From Bombus terrestris (lineage: Eukaryota; Arthropoda; Insecta; Hymenoptera; Apidae), in assembly GCF_910591885.1 (NCBI RefSeq), contig NC_063272.1:12846364-12910363 (forward strand): 64,000 nucleotides of DNA. Reading direction: 5' to 3'. Made by a program: the position numbers and the translations under genes. Under the pieces are notes generated by a model. That model was not told where the DNA came from and ran no database searches. It worked only from the letters and a program-made list of their open reading frames with translations. This document shows, piece by piece, positions 24,752-39,000 of this stretch (positions are counted from its first letter, which is position 1; the number at the start of each line of letters is the position of its first letter).

Positions 24752-27690
24752 TTTTGAACGTAATAACGGAGTGAGCGACCTCTGGAGCGAATGAAGTTTG
24801 GAATATTTTGACAGTTTCGTATGGTACGTTACGACGTCTTAAGTAACACCATGAGCAATATTTTTTTCCATTCGTTCTATCGTTCTGTTTCTGTCATATT
24901 ACGTTCGTTCTGTTCTGTTCTTTCTATATTTAACATCTCTTTCGTATCCATTTTCGTGGAACCAGTTGGTTATATATTTACGCGGTAAACATAATGCAGT
25001 TAGTGTCAGTGCTTTGAAAATTGTGTTTGGTCATCTATCATCGGTAGAACTCGACGAATGGCGTTCAGCTAATTTCGTAAGTATTCTTATGAAATTTTGA
25101 GGGCACACAACATGTTTTACGCTATTTTCCGGTTTAATGTGCAAATTTTATTATTTTCACGGCACTCATTTTCATATCAACTATACCATTGGTTAATTCT
25201 TCTTAGCTCAAAAATATTGGTCACTTCGTCTAGATATTTGCAAATAATTTGAATATATTTCATGTAATTGAAATACTTCTGGTAAAAATATTGAAAATAT
25301 TGGCCAATAGAAACAACTTATACATGCCTATCATGAATACGTTTTATTTACTACATAGTTTTATATTTATGGAAGAAGATGAAGCTGAGATTTGAAATTA
25401 ATTGCTTGGTTTTCTTTTCTTTCGAAATATTTAATTTAATTAACGACGTTACCCGTTGCAATTCTTTATCGATTCGTTTCTACATGCAATTTTTCTTTCT
25501 TCTCACGGTAAAAACTAACTTATAAGAGAAAATTTCGTTCATAATTTTTCAAACACTCATAATTCTAATTTTATTACATTTCTTTTACAAATCACAGTTG
25601 TTTAATTTACTTCGAAACTTTCTTATACAATAACTTTTAAATAATACAAGAGCGTCGTTGTGATACGTATCAAGATCGAAATATCTGTCATTCAAAAGCT
25701 CCAATTTACTATTTTCGAATTCTGTGCAAAATGTGTCAAGTTCCTCGTAGCTTTGTAGTGAACGTAAAGCAATATACGGATCTAACGAAACATTTACGAA
25801 TATTTAATCAACAAGCGAGATAACGTATTTTGATGTGAACCATATGAAACTATATTTCAGCATTAACTGCCATGCTACTTGTATTCGACCACTTTGTTTC
25901 CTATTTTAAGGAAATCGAAATTTTTGAAACAAGTTTTTGATATTTCAATTAGATAGTCGGTGCATTGAAATATTCAAAAATTTACTCGTAATGCTGCAGT
26001 AATTAAAAAGGAAACGGAGAAATACTTTACAAGGTAGTTGCAAGTACAATTATAGTTATACATATAGCATGTAACGCTTCTCGAAGATATACCTGCAGAG
26101 TGGGCCAAAAGTCATGGTGCATCGGAAAAATAGGATGAACGAAATTGAGGAAAGAAGAGGAAATAAATCGGAAGTGTAGATCTTTCGAAATAAACTTTCG
26201 TTTCATAAAGTACTGTAATTTCAAAATTCTACTTTCAGACTATTATATACATACATTATATATCGTTTGGTAATGAATTTTAGGTTAAAGGTTACTGTAA
26301 AATAGTAATTTTTAAATTTTACTTTGAAGCCTTTGTACTTATCAATTTTGATTTAAAAATTATTTTAAAAGGACAGACCATAATTTGTAATATTTTTTAA
26401 TCGGCACTCGAAATTATTATCGATGTTAACTTTTCCATACTCTTAAATTTCTTTTAACCGGTTTTATTTTAAAACTATATTACAAGTTATTCGATAATCA
26501 AATAATAATATGGTTTTTAACGTAATTTCATCAACATCGTAATTTATCGTTAATGCTATATTTTCTGTCTTTAACTAATTTTTATAATACTTTCTATGAA
26601 TCAGAAGTGAAGGTAGTTCAATATATTATCCAAGACAAAAGTTCTTATTGTGTCCGAATACGTTTAACAACCAACGATTACGGAATAAAATAAATGTTGA
26701 ACAACTATTGTACAAAGAGAATATTTTCTTCGGAATAAGAAGATTATCCTGTTCTTTGCTGCACCAGGATTTTCAAATATATTCTCTGTACTCGAAGAGG
26801 TGGAAGTTGTTGATTTCTCCGCAGGAATTGTCTGTGAAACATAGTGCCTTTCTAGCCACTTAGAGCGAAAGACGATTAACAATATAGCACGCATAGTGCA
26901 AACGATCATTATTAAAAGCACCTTACGCTTTGTCGATGATATTGCAAGATCTAATGATAAACATTGAATGTCGCTGTTCACTCTTTGCTTCGCGAATAAT
27001 TTTCACGCAAGGCAAAGTACTTGTTCTTTGTCTTCCTGCTTATGGTTTAAAAACTGTAAAATCGCGCTGACGATCGAGCAAAGCGAATGTGTTCGAAAAA
27101 AGGGAATCATATTAGATAAATTTAAAGTACGATCATCTAATAGGATTTTGTCGAGATTTACAGGCAATCAGCTCTAATAGAATTTTTTCAAGACTTAAAG
27201 AACTTTGATAATGATACTTTTTGAATAACAATTAAACCAGAGGTTTTTAAACCACACTGTTCAAAATGATTGAAAAGTACATGATTCTAACAAATAACAT
27301 TCAACTCCTTAAAACTTATTTCAATAAACTTGAATGAAGAATATATAAGATAGAACTATATATATATATTCTGAATGTGTATGTTGTAGCAAATGACGTT
27401 ATATACATAGATATATTAAAGAGACTAATGCATTGAATATTTGATATAACTTTTCGACTTGTATATAGCATATTCAGTTTAGGTGTGCAGTGTGTATATA
27501 GCATTATTTCTATAGCTATTGAGATTGCACAAAAATTGTTCATATAACGAGTAAACGTGAAGGATAAAAGATATCATCCACACTTGAAATCTTGATAAAC
27601 ATGGTAAAGTTAATAAAGATATTCGATAAATTATTGTTCAAACATACACTTCATATGTATCTTAAAATACTTAATAAATTAGCGATAATA
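23101..27690. other. Intergenic AT-rich DNA, no gene seen
   Basis: There is no open frame with family resemblance or coherent splice structure. A (TA)n tract lies at 24719-24750. A 25.0 kb segment has an open stretch ending at a GTAAG, but no recognisable protein and no partner exon was found. Confidence 0.5.
24719..24750 (+). repeat. (TA)n microsatellite
   Basis: A perfect TA dinucleotide repeat of about 32 bases in AT-rich intergenic DNA. Confidence 0.85.
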
Positions 27691-28246
27691 TACAGGGTAG
27701 TTGGTAACTGGTGGTACAAGCGGAAAGGGGGTGATTCTACGCGAAAAAAGAAGTCGAAAATATAGAATAAAAATTTTTCGTTTGAGGCTTTGTTTTCGAG
27801 AAAATCGACTTTGAATCTTCGCTCGGTACGCGTGCACTTTATTGTAGCCTTTCATACTTTAAAACAATCGAACATGTTAGAAAGTGTTCATAGAAATTTA
27901 CTTAGAAGAGCAGAAGTATGTGTTCGGCAGAATGGGCAACATTTTAAGCAATTTTTGTAATAATAAACTTTATGATTACTTCATATTATTTCATTATGTA
28001 TTCCTAATTTTCCGTTACAGCAAAAACAAACTTACACTGCGATAATATCCATCGAGACAACGATCTACAGTGAGAGCCGTTATAACGAGACGTGATAAAG
28101 TGCACGCGTACCGAGCGAAAATTCAATGTCGATTTTCTCGAAAACAAAGCCTCAAACGAAAAATTTTTATTCTATATTTTCGACTTATTTTTTCGCGTAG
28201 AATCACCCCCTTTTCGCTTGTACCACCAGTTACCAACCACCCTGTA
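27691..28246. mobile_element. MITE with about 150-bp terminal inverted repeats and TA target duplication
   Basis: The element begins with CAGGGTAGTTGGTAACTGG at 27693 and ends with the inverted counterpart CCACCCTG at 28244, flanked on both sides by TA. The arms (about 27693-27841 and 28096-28244) match closely and include GGGGGTGATTCTACGCG and AAAATTTTTCGTTTGAGGC. They are separated by about 250 bases of unrelated AT-rich sequence without a transposase. TA duplication and a CAGGGT end fit a Tc1/mariner-type non-autonomous element. A decayed relative is at about 61.0-61.5 kb. Confidence 0.85.
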
Positions 28247-31200
28247 TAATTGTATAGAGATGTATATCTACAAAAGGCACGTACATCGATGGTGAAATTT
28301 TTATACCTAACAATTTCAATAAAAAATTCAGAAATTACTTCATCAAATCAAAACAAATTCGATATTTCAATATCTCATGAATGAAAAGACTTTCGAAAAT
28401 TTTGTCGCTTTTTCAATAGATGAAGAATTAATAGCATGTATAACACGTAACACTTTCTCTAAACATTTTAAAGATAGTGTAACTTTTTAATCCTCTTGAA
28501 TAGTGTGTACACGCGTAAATTATACTTACCGCACGTAGTACTAACAATAAAATTTCAAATGGACTTTGTGCTCTTTCCTTTCTTGAAAAAGCCGATCCTA
28601 CGATCATTCTAGTGCCTTACACGAGAAGTGTTTCATTTTGAAAAAGGAGATAGCTGCGTAACGACACTACCGTTGCAACAATAACGCAAAATTTCTATTC
28701 GAATGGTGAAACTAAAATTATCTTCACTCGCCAGTTTAAAATTAACACATTCTGAGAAAAATATTTCCCGAGTTAGTCTGTTGCGTAAAGAAGATATAGC
28801 TTGTCGATCGAATAAAATAGAATAGAAATAGCCTGTCTTAATAAATTTTCAGGGTTTACAAAATTGACTTTCCATTAACAATACAATAGCACGATTCTAG
28901 TCAATATACAATAGTTTTGAGAATATGCACATCCCGTTTATCAGTATTAAAACTTCTGCGGAAGAAAAAACTATCAGAAAAGCTATTACATGTGTAACTA
29001 ACTAATTTGTATTTCATTTATATTTAAGCGAAATAACGGTTCGAAACGCACAGCAAAATTTTGTAGAATTTGGTATATTTGCAAAAGTTACAGGAAAATA
29101 ATGAATTGTGTATTCTGCTGCAAAATCTCCTGATTTTTATTTCAATTGAAAAATTTAAGAAAAAGCGAGACGAGAAACTCTGAAAGGTGTGCCTAAGTGT
29201 TTAAATCTGACTGTCGTGTAATCGTTTGCTGCATTAATACTAATTTAAATACGTTAATAATACGCGTTAATTATGCATAGAATCAAATAATAAAAGAATT
29301 AACGCAATGGAAAAATTGATAACGAAAGTGGAAAAATTGGTCGAAGCAGGAATCGAGATACGTCGCAAATTATTATACAGAATCGATAAGATTTTCATCA
29401 ACATTTTAACAATAATTTTTAAAGATACAGAATAAAGATAATTGCTTAATGATTTTTCGGATTATTTAATTTTCCATTTGCCAGCAGAGACGTTTTAGTG
29501 CTTATGAATGGGAGTGTACATGCAACTAATTACGTACTATGTATTTAATACGTAAATTTAACACATACTTAGAACGTTTGTATATAAGCGGACGCCCAAA
29601 AATGCTTCATAAAATCGTATTTTCTAACGTTGCAAGCAAAGGCATTATAGGTTGTGAAGACAACATAAAATATTTATTCAGGCTATATTCACGCCTTTTG
29701 GATGAACAATGGCGAACGATTATGTTGGCACAGTGTGGTTAGAAGTTATAGAAATTATTATTTAATGACGAAAAAATTTGTACAATTATTATGAATGAAA
29801 AAATAAAAGAAAAATATGCGAACTGAAAGGTGATAGGTTTCCAATCTAATGTTTTCAAAAATTTGTCCGCTTACGAGAAATACGACCCTTCTTAAATTAA
29901 TTTTAGTTAAACAATGTGTAAAAATTAAGAATGAAAAATTATTTCTTAAGCGAGCTTTAGAACGAATACGAACGTGAATTTGATAAGAAAGAAAAGAGAT
30001 TTTGCAAATAATTTTGCTTCGCTTTATCAAACATTTTTTGCTTTATGAATCTCATTGCGACAATTATATTCTAATTAAGATAAGTTGTATCATAAATGAT
30101 GTAAATAAAAAAGAACAACAGTAGGTCCAAATAATTGACTAACAGTTAATTTAAAAAAGAAAAACCTTGAATGGTGAATATTTTAATTCACGAATTAAAT
30201 AGTTTGAACCGAGATTATTCAAAAGTATTTGAATACAGAATTTGCAATTTTTATAATACGAAACTTCAAGGTTTTTACTAGATCAATCGTTTCGTAGTGC
30301 TCCAATGTAAAAAGCATGATGTATATATATATATATGTTTTTGTTGTCTGTGTAAAAAAAAGTATTTAACAAATTGTTAAAGATAACGTAAAATGTTATT
30401 TAAAATAATACTGCAAACTCATCGATATAGGCAAATGATATAGGTGCGTTACATTTTTAATGGCAATATAATTAACATTATTCTCAATGAATCTCTTGAA
30501 ACCTGTAATTTACTGAGAAGAAAACTCGCATCAAGTTTTTCACTTAGATGAACGTAGATCAAGGGTAATAAGTTACAAAATGTTGTACATTCGATTCTAT
30601 TTGCGAAATAAAATTTAGCCAAATTTATATAAATAACAGCTTTAATTAACGTCGTTGTAACTTTTATCATTTTTATCGCATGGTTTCTCGGTATAATTGT
30701 TCATACTTAAGTAAACGATTTCTTATTAAACAATTGTACGATGCCGTAATTATTTCGTATTAATTATTTTTAAAATGAATAACTATATCGTTCCCGAAAC
30801 CTTTTGATGGAATTGAAAATATACGGTATAACAAAGTATGTTTAATACACTGAAATTTTACGTCACGAAACTGCGAACATTTTACAACTTTCCCTTGATC
30901 GATAAAAGGAATCATTGAAATGATATATATATTGTATATACAGCAAACGCGTCTTCAACATTTATACAGCGATCCAATGTAAATGTATATAAAAGTGCTC
31001 TACAATATGCTGTACTATATAAAAAAGTGATTTCCTATAAAAATAATCGTGGTAGAAATAAATATTTTTTAAGAATCAGCGATCTGTTGAATTAACGAAC
31101 TAACAGGAAACTTAATAGAAAAATACATTTACTGGATAAAGATTTGTTTTATTGTATTTCTTATTATTGTTGATAAAACGAATAATAATGAATATTGATA

Positions 31201-33022
31201 AAATCGCGCAAGACCTCAAACTACGAAGACAAATTATTTATATGATCTTAAAATTAAAATTACAATTTTCGGTCTTTTGGACGGTATAGAGAAGAACATT
31301 TAATCTACTTATAAGAAATCACTTCTTTTTCACTTATACCACTTATTTTGGAATGTACCGTATGTAGACGTACGATTGCGCCAATAGCGATACTAGCAAT
31401 GTTATTATTACTATTATTATGATTATTAATAATGGTAAAATAATACCGAATATGAATAAAAGGGTTTGTAACGAGAATTATAATTAGTAGGTGTAATAAA
31501 GAGTAATAGAAATATTGATTAAGAGCGGCATTGTAAAGAAGAACAATGGTATTATTAGTCATCTCTTTGAGAGCTCGTAATGCTATTTTCAATATAACTG
31601 TATTCAATAATAATAGGCAGAGTAATGATACTTATGGCGATGATTATGTATACAGAACTGCAACAGAGTTCTCGCCTTTCATTTTTACGAAAGAAAGAAA
31701 TATATGAAGCTGCAAATTTTTACGTGATTTTGTTACTTAATTTACCTTTCGGCTACCAAGCAACAATATTTCTTCCATTTTTATCAGGTCATCGTGACAG
31801 ATGAAACGACCGAATTCTTAGCAAAAAAAAGAAAGACAACTTTCGACGTTTATCTCGATTTAAGTTAGTTAAAATATTAATACTTCTCATTTACAGACCT
31901 CGAACATTATTACTATCACGAAACTCCGAACGATTTTACGTGTTATATGTTTGAAATCATTTTACGTCACTTTACGCGCTACAAATACGAATTTTTTACT
32001 TTCTAGACGCGTATGTCCTTTTACACGAATAAAGAGGAAAATATGGGATGGAGAAGGATTAATGCAGAAATACAACGAGTGATAAATTGTTTAAAAAATT
32101 TAAATTCCTCTCGCATCTATTCTACATTGAACTTTCGTTTACTCGTACAGCACATTTTCGTATATACATGATTATAACACACTTCATTCGTACAGACAAA
32201 ACACGCATACATTGTAACACTAGACAATACTACGTACGCTATCTTTTGTAATAGGAATAATAAACTTCGAGTTTAAAAACTTCGAGTTGCCCCAAATTAG
32301 AAAAGTTTCACTTCTTCCTATACATTCACGATTTCTATTTAGACATAATTATTGTTCAAGCACGGTAATTATGCATTTGTGGAAACGACTGTCAAGTATC
32401 AATTATCTTTAACAACGTCATTCTTTGCTCCTTTGATTATAAACTAATGACATTTAATGGCGTAACTGTAAACTTCTTAATTAGAAGAAAAGATATCCTA
32501 AAAGACGTTCCTAAAAGAAATTCGAATAACTCGATCTCCACTTCTTGTAACTGCTTATGAAGAAACAATAACAGAGAATGAACAATATATTAATACTAGC
32601 AGTCATCAAAATATTATTTATGCAAATAACATTAATTACTATTATAATAATGAAGAAGAATGAACTGATAAAATACTATCCGTGTAACGTAATCGCACAA
32701 TTATTTAAATATTCGTTCGAATGATGTTCGTGCGAATTGGAAAAGTCTATGGTTCAGAGATAGACAGTTCGACCACACTTTGTACAAAATACTTTGTACA
32801 AAAATAATAGCTGCAGACACGAACTATAGCCTATAGTTTATTCAAATATATACATAATTGAAGGTCGGATGAAATCAAGGCAAACTGTCTCTCATTGATG
32901 TTTTAGAAAAAATACTGGCTTCACGTGTACAGAGGGTGTAATTTGTTGGAATGTACGAAATGATCAAATGTTGTAATAAGCGTATTATTCACGTCCTTTG
33001 TCATTCCTTTACCGGGAAATGT
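28247..33022. other. Intergenic AT-rich DNA between convergent genes
   Basis: No exon is supported. This is the tail-to-tail interval between the plus-strand Smad and the minus-strand transporter, so part of it is likely to be 3' UTR. On the minus strand an AATAAA (TTTATT at 32837-32842 on the plus strand) lies about 180 bases beyond the transporter stop and is a candidate polyadenylation signal. Confidence 0.5.
32837..32842 (-). terminator. Candidate polyadenylation signal of the SV2-like gene
   Basis: An AATAAA hexamer on the minus strand, about 180 bases after the TGA of the transporter. The region is AT-rich, so chance occurrence is possible; other hexamers lie further downstream. Confidence 0.3.
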
Positions 33023-36000
33023 TCAACTCTTTTTCTGTGGAAGAATCAATGCCAACAATCCTCCAACTGAAAGTAATCGAACAGTTAATTATTATTAATC
33101 AAACTTGATTTGGTATAAGGAAAACAGGCAAATGAGCAAAGGAACTGGACGAGTTGAAAGGAATAAAAACGTTTACTTACAGATCACTATACTGCCGACC
33201 AAAAAGATTGGCACCTCGCAGCTGATGTCGAGCAACATTCCAAAGGCTAAATTGCTGGCGATCGCGCCAATTCTGCCAAAACAGGTCATCATACAAATCG
33301 CAACGGCGCCTACATGCGTCGGAAATATGTCAACCACTATGCTGCTGATCACGAAATTTGCCGTGACTATCGTCAACGAGAACATGCAGCTCACCATTAA
33401 AATTTGCAAGGAGGATTCGACGAAGTATATCGCGAAGCCAAACATTCCAGCTAACAACATGGTTGTTACTGAAACAGAAAGGAATTGTGCAATTTTTAAA
33501 TGAAACCTCGAGGGTTTGTAATACGTTTGTAGTATAAGTAATACGATGAACACTTATGGAATATTTTAAAATTATTCTCGCTATAAGGGAAGTTAGTTAA
33601 GATAAAAAGAAAATTAAAAAATGATCAATTCTCTATCTATCTTTTCTATCACTTTGTTGTTTTATAGATAATTGCGTAAACTTTTCTGTAAAAAAAATTC
33701 TCACACGCTTTTCCCATCTAATTCAACAAATTCGTTTCAATGTAAATATTTCAAATTTACCTGGAATTGTCCGTCGGCCAACACGATTTGCCAAATATCC
33801 AGATGCGATGTTGCCAACCAAGCAAAATGCGTTGATCGTCAATGAATTGATGAAAACCATCTCGTCCATGTTAGAAGAACAATCGGTCTCAGTCGTCGAG
33901 TTAATTAAAACGTTCGTTGAATTAAGCGAAATATTTGACGCTGGCGTCACAGTAGCTTGCAGGTCACTTTCTTGGATTAGTTTACAAACGCTTACACTTC
34001 GATTGGGATGTAAGTGTTGGTAGCTTTCAAAACGATTGAACAGCTCTGGTAACCATAAACCGAATCCATAGTATCTGAAAAATGATAAGATGAATTTTAT
34101 TTAGTAAAGGATATAATAACGTAATTGACCAGTTAAAAAATTCTTGGACAATTTATTTAGTAGATTAAGATACCGAATCCTTCATTAAATTATACAGAGA
34201 ATTCCACAGGTTTCTATGCAAATATTTAATATATACATCTTTCTTGATTTTTATGTTAATTAGCGTAAAAAACGTCTATTTAATCCGACAATCAAACGAG
34301 AAGACGTTCTGTTAATATGGAATTGATTAACAATATATCCAATCTCAAAATTACTTTTTTCTTACACAAAGTAATATAATTGTCTGGTATTATTCGTATT
34401 TCTGCTTTCTCTGTTTCTATCTATGAAATATGAGAATATGCAATACTATGACAAGTATTTTGTATTACAAAATTGTAGCAAATATCACAAGCACATTAAG
34501 ATTGTTAACGGGCTAGAATTTAATTAAAGTGTGGCAAAATTGCATCTGCGATATGATTTATGAACAGCTTACCCGCACATATTCGCAAAGTAAATAGTCC
34601 AACAGAGAAGCGCGTATTTCAAAAGTGGCGGTGACGCAAGCGAACGCATCTGTTGCCAAATATTTTTCAGCAATTCCATTAGTACTGTGGACGCGGAGAA
34701 AGACGTTTTATTAACATTATTAATATTCATCGTATCATCGGACAACAAGACTTTTACCTGAAACACAAGTACAACATCGTTAGACACGAATTTATTCTCT
34801 TCGTCATATTTTTACATATACATGGGCGTTCGGCTACAGGTGTCAGGAAATTCAACGAGTGATTCTTGAAGCTGAAATAAAACGAAGATCAATAATAAAA
34901 AAGACTGCGTTTTCGGCTTTGGTTTTTAGTTATTGACAATTACAAAATCGGCTAAAATGCCCCTGCACGCGAGCAAACCTCCTTACACGAACGAAAGGAG
35001 GTCAGCCTAAGCCGCGGGGCGCACAGTGATCCTCAATCCCAACGATACATGAACGGCAGCTTACCTCGTACAGGTCGTAGAGAAGACCATCGTATTCAGA
35101 AATTTTAACGTACCGTAATGGTTGAGTTATATTGCAAAATGTCTTTGCGCTGGATATAATCATGTTGCGATATTTTTCGGCGTATAAACATCGCGCTTTC
35201 GCGCTATTACCGTCCGCCGCATCGTAACAAATGTACGTGTCCGAAAGTTCTCTAAATGTATACATTTTGTAATAAATATGGCCACAATATAAATACTGCT
35301 ACACTATATACAACACTCACAACGCACATAACATGCTCAGTATATACTCGATACTCTATGGCACACGCAATATAACCAAGTAACGCTCTAACTTAATATT
35401 TTCAGTTCTGTGAAAGTTTTTCGTCGATTGTCGGAATGATTCTGTTCATTCAAAACTGTTCTACTCTCTTGCTTCGAGATGTGTAAAACATGGGAATGTA
35501 GAGTTCATTTCGAACTCTTTGCCAATGCTTTCACCTTCTTTGTATAACTCTGAATTATCCAGCTACAGTCATGAAATTTGAGAAGTTCTTTTTAAAAGCA
35601 AGGATGTGGTATTGAGGAAGCGAACAGACTATGCATCAGATGTGTTTTAAAAAAGCGCAAACTTGCACAATCTTCGAGCTTCACATAGCTATAGTTTTGT
35701 TCTTGATTTTCGCCTTATTTCAGCTTCAAGCATTTAAATTTCCTGACACCTGCACCCGAACACCCTGTATGTTTGATATTCTCTACTTTGATAAGGAAAT
35801 AAAATTAAAAAATTAAAAATCACAATGTATAAATAGATGTAGTAATTTTGATAAGAATATTTGTCAATAAATAATATTGCCTTAAATTACAAAATAGGCG
35901 ATATTAAAAAAAAAAAATAGAAATTAAACAATTGAAAGATTAATTAATTTATCAATTGTTAATTTTGCTGATAGCAAATATGATGACGATACTGATTCGA

Positions 36001-39000
36001 CAGTGTCTGTGCTTTCCATTGCAATTTTTACTATTCGGTATGGGTAATGTTGTTAATTTAAAAATTATTAAGTTGCATCGATGCTTACGGGATAGTCGTC
36101 CTCGTTACGGCCAGTGTTTATCGCGTAGATTTTTCGCAAAATTGCCAGTGCTTCGTCCGTTTTTCCCTGAGAGACCAAAAATTTCGGACTTTCAGGATAT
36201 CTGGTCGCGATCAAAGTTACCATTAACGATGGTATTCCAATAATAGCCAGAAAGAGTCGCCAAGAATTATACAACATGCCATTGAATCGAAGGGATATTG
36301 GCAGCGGTATGATAATCCAAGCCAAACCTAACAAACAGAAAAAGTCCTTATATAGTTCTATAACAATTTCTATGTGTAACATATTTAAGAAATATTATTA
36401 TGAAATTGTTCTAAACATTTGATCAATGTTCTTTCAATTAGATTATTACGTACCAAAATTATTAATGACTAAAAAATTTCATATTAAATTTACTAGTTAA
36501 TTATTTAATTTTATTTGTTATTATTATAGTTATTTATTATTTAAATAGTAGTACTGATAAATAAGTGTTTTACAAGACTGTAAACGTTTCTTACCAGGCA
36601 ATATCAACCACGATAGGGTCCAGAAGAATCCTACGTAACAGATAGCTTTTACTCTATGTTTGGCTGCGTGGAATTCACCAAGATACGTATAAACTAGAGA
36701 ACCAGGAGCACCCATGCTACAGCCAAAGAGTAATCGTTAAAAAATAATATACATAAATTATAATAAATAATATTAACATATAACACAAAATCCTTTTTGC
36801 AAGTTCATGCGTTTATTACGAACACGCGACTTGTGTAAAAGTCGTATTAACTTTGCGAAGCGATTACAAAAATTCATATATTATCGAAATTGTAGGGAAT
36901 AATACAAAATAACGAAAGATACATTGTAGATTGAAATAAACTTTAAGTTCGAATTTCTTCTTCTTTTTTGCGGTTTTATTATATGTAAAAATGCGCACGA
37001 TACTATGAACTGACTAGATATATAATGTGATATTTATTACATAATATGTAATATACTTACAAGAATCCACTGAGTGCTCTGAAAATTAACAGCACTTTAA
37101 AGCTTTGAGAGAAACTTCCTCCAATTGACAAAATACTGTCACTTAATAAAGTAAGGAGGAGAATATATCTCCTTCCGTAGGCATCTGCAAATACTCCCCA
37201 GAAAAGGGAACTTACAACTCCGCCTAATGAAAGAAAATATCAGGTTAAATTAAATGTGAACTAAATACTAATAAATACCATAGCAATATCATTACAATAT
37301 TATGATGATATTAACGTGATTCTATCCTTTTACAGTTCGTAGTTTAGAGGATATAAATTGGTAAATGAGAAAAACAACTTTATATTATACTTTACACTAT
37401 TTTTTCCTTTAAGTTAACTTTTCGCAGTAAATTTGTTTTAATATTCAATTGAACGATAGAATACAATTGTTTTCGATAATTCATATCGTAGGTATTTTCT
37501 ATTAAAAAAATACTTTAAAAATAAATTCAAATTTCGTATTTTTGTATGTCCTAGATCATGCAACAACTTTTATCTTCGACGAATACTATATGCAAGGAAA
37601 AATTAATCGACTTTAGTCGTACAAACTACGAGTGGGATGTTATATAAAAAACTGCTCTTCAACTTTCCTAATGAAATAAGTGCTATCTAACGTGTCTAAT
37701 ACATTGCAATAAATGTACATAGGTAGTTGGGATATCGTAGTATTTTTATGTTCCTACTAAGTAACTTGAACATCTTTTTATTATTGTACTTATCAATCAC
37801 ATTTTGTTGCGTTATAAATAATATAATCATTTTATAGATCTAGTAGATCATAAAATATTTTATTTCCAAGTGTCATCGATAATACTTTAGTTTTTCTGAA
37901 TTGAATTCCAATTGAATTCGAATTGAATTTCCAACTTGTGGAAATACTGAAAGCATAATTAGAATAAATGCGACTGATAAATAATGCAACTGAATAAAAT
38001 TAAACAATCATAATTACTTTACTTTTCGGTTTTACTTAATCCATTGCTAAAGAAAACGGAAAAACGAGGACGTTTTTAATTATCTTTTTTCAATGTGAAT
38101 CCTATCCATTTTAATCATACGCGTTAGGGATCAAATTTCATTTTCCAATAAAACAAAGCTGTTACGATTGAACATAGGACGAGCAAAAACCTTTATGCAA
38201 AAAGGTTCAGTATGAATGATTTAAAAAAATTAAATAATTTTTAACTGATGCGTAGGGGCGTTTATACTTCTTTTGTTTTCGTAAGTTCCGAAGCTTCCGG
38301 ATTTCAACGACACGTTTAAAAAAAACATTATTGACAGACTTCACACCCGGAAGATTAGAAACTCGGAAATAAACCTAATGGCTGTATGTTTGTTTTTGGC
38401 ACGCGCATTCTTAAAATAAAAATGCATGATTGTGTTGATACCTAAGAGGAAGGCGACGTTCAGAAGACCTTTTTGTTCAGAGCTCAAATCGAGATCACAC
38501 TCTGCGGATGGTAAAATGTACGCGTTTATTCCGTTCTGACAACCAACGCAGAGGAACATTGCTCCACAGAGTAATACGAAGCCATAGTGGAATTTTCCGT
38601 ACCCTAAAACCGTAAATTAAATTTCCCATTAGTCTTTTTGCCGTTTGAAGTCGTCAAATTGATAAAATACTAACATGACGTTGAGTATCTGCTCGTGTAA
38701 TTAACTGTATGTAAATCTAGAAGTTCTCAGAATTGAAGGATTAATGCACTGTGAATGTGGAAATTGTAGGAAATGTAGGATTATAGAAAGTTAACTGCAG
38801 TCGAGTATATTTATATTTTCTGGTTACAGTGTCATTATTTAAATGTGTATTAAAGATCCGTGTATATCGTTTTAATGAACGTAAGCGAGTAACAGAGTAA
38901 ATGGAAAATAATAAAAAATGAAGTAACAGAGAAACAAAAAGAATAATTCGTACCACACAGTTTGATGGCTTTTTCGAAATCTGCAGCGCTTTCCTTGCCT

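Noticed and set aside
24960..25085. Exon-like open stretch ending at a GTAAG
   Set aside because: The frame is open for about 50 codons but the protein is not recognised, no acceptor or in-frame start is convincing, and no following exon fits.
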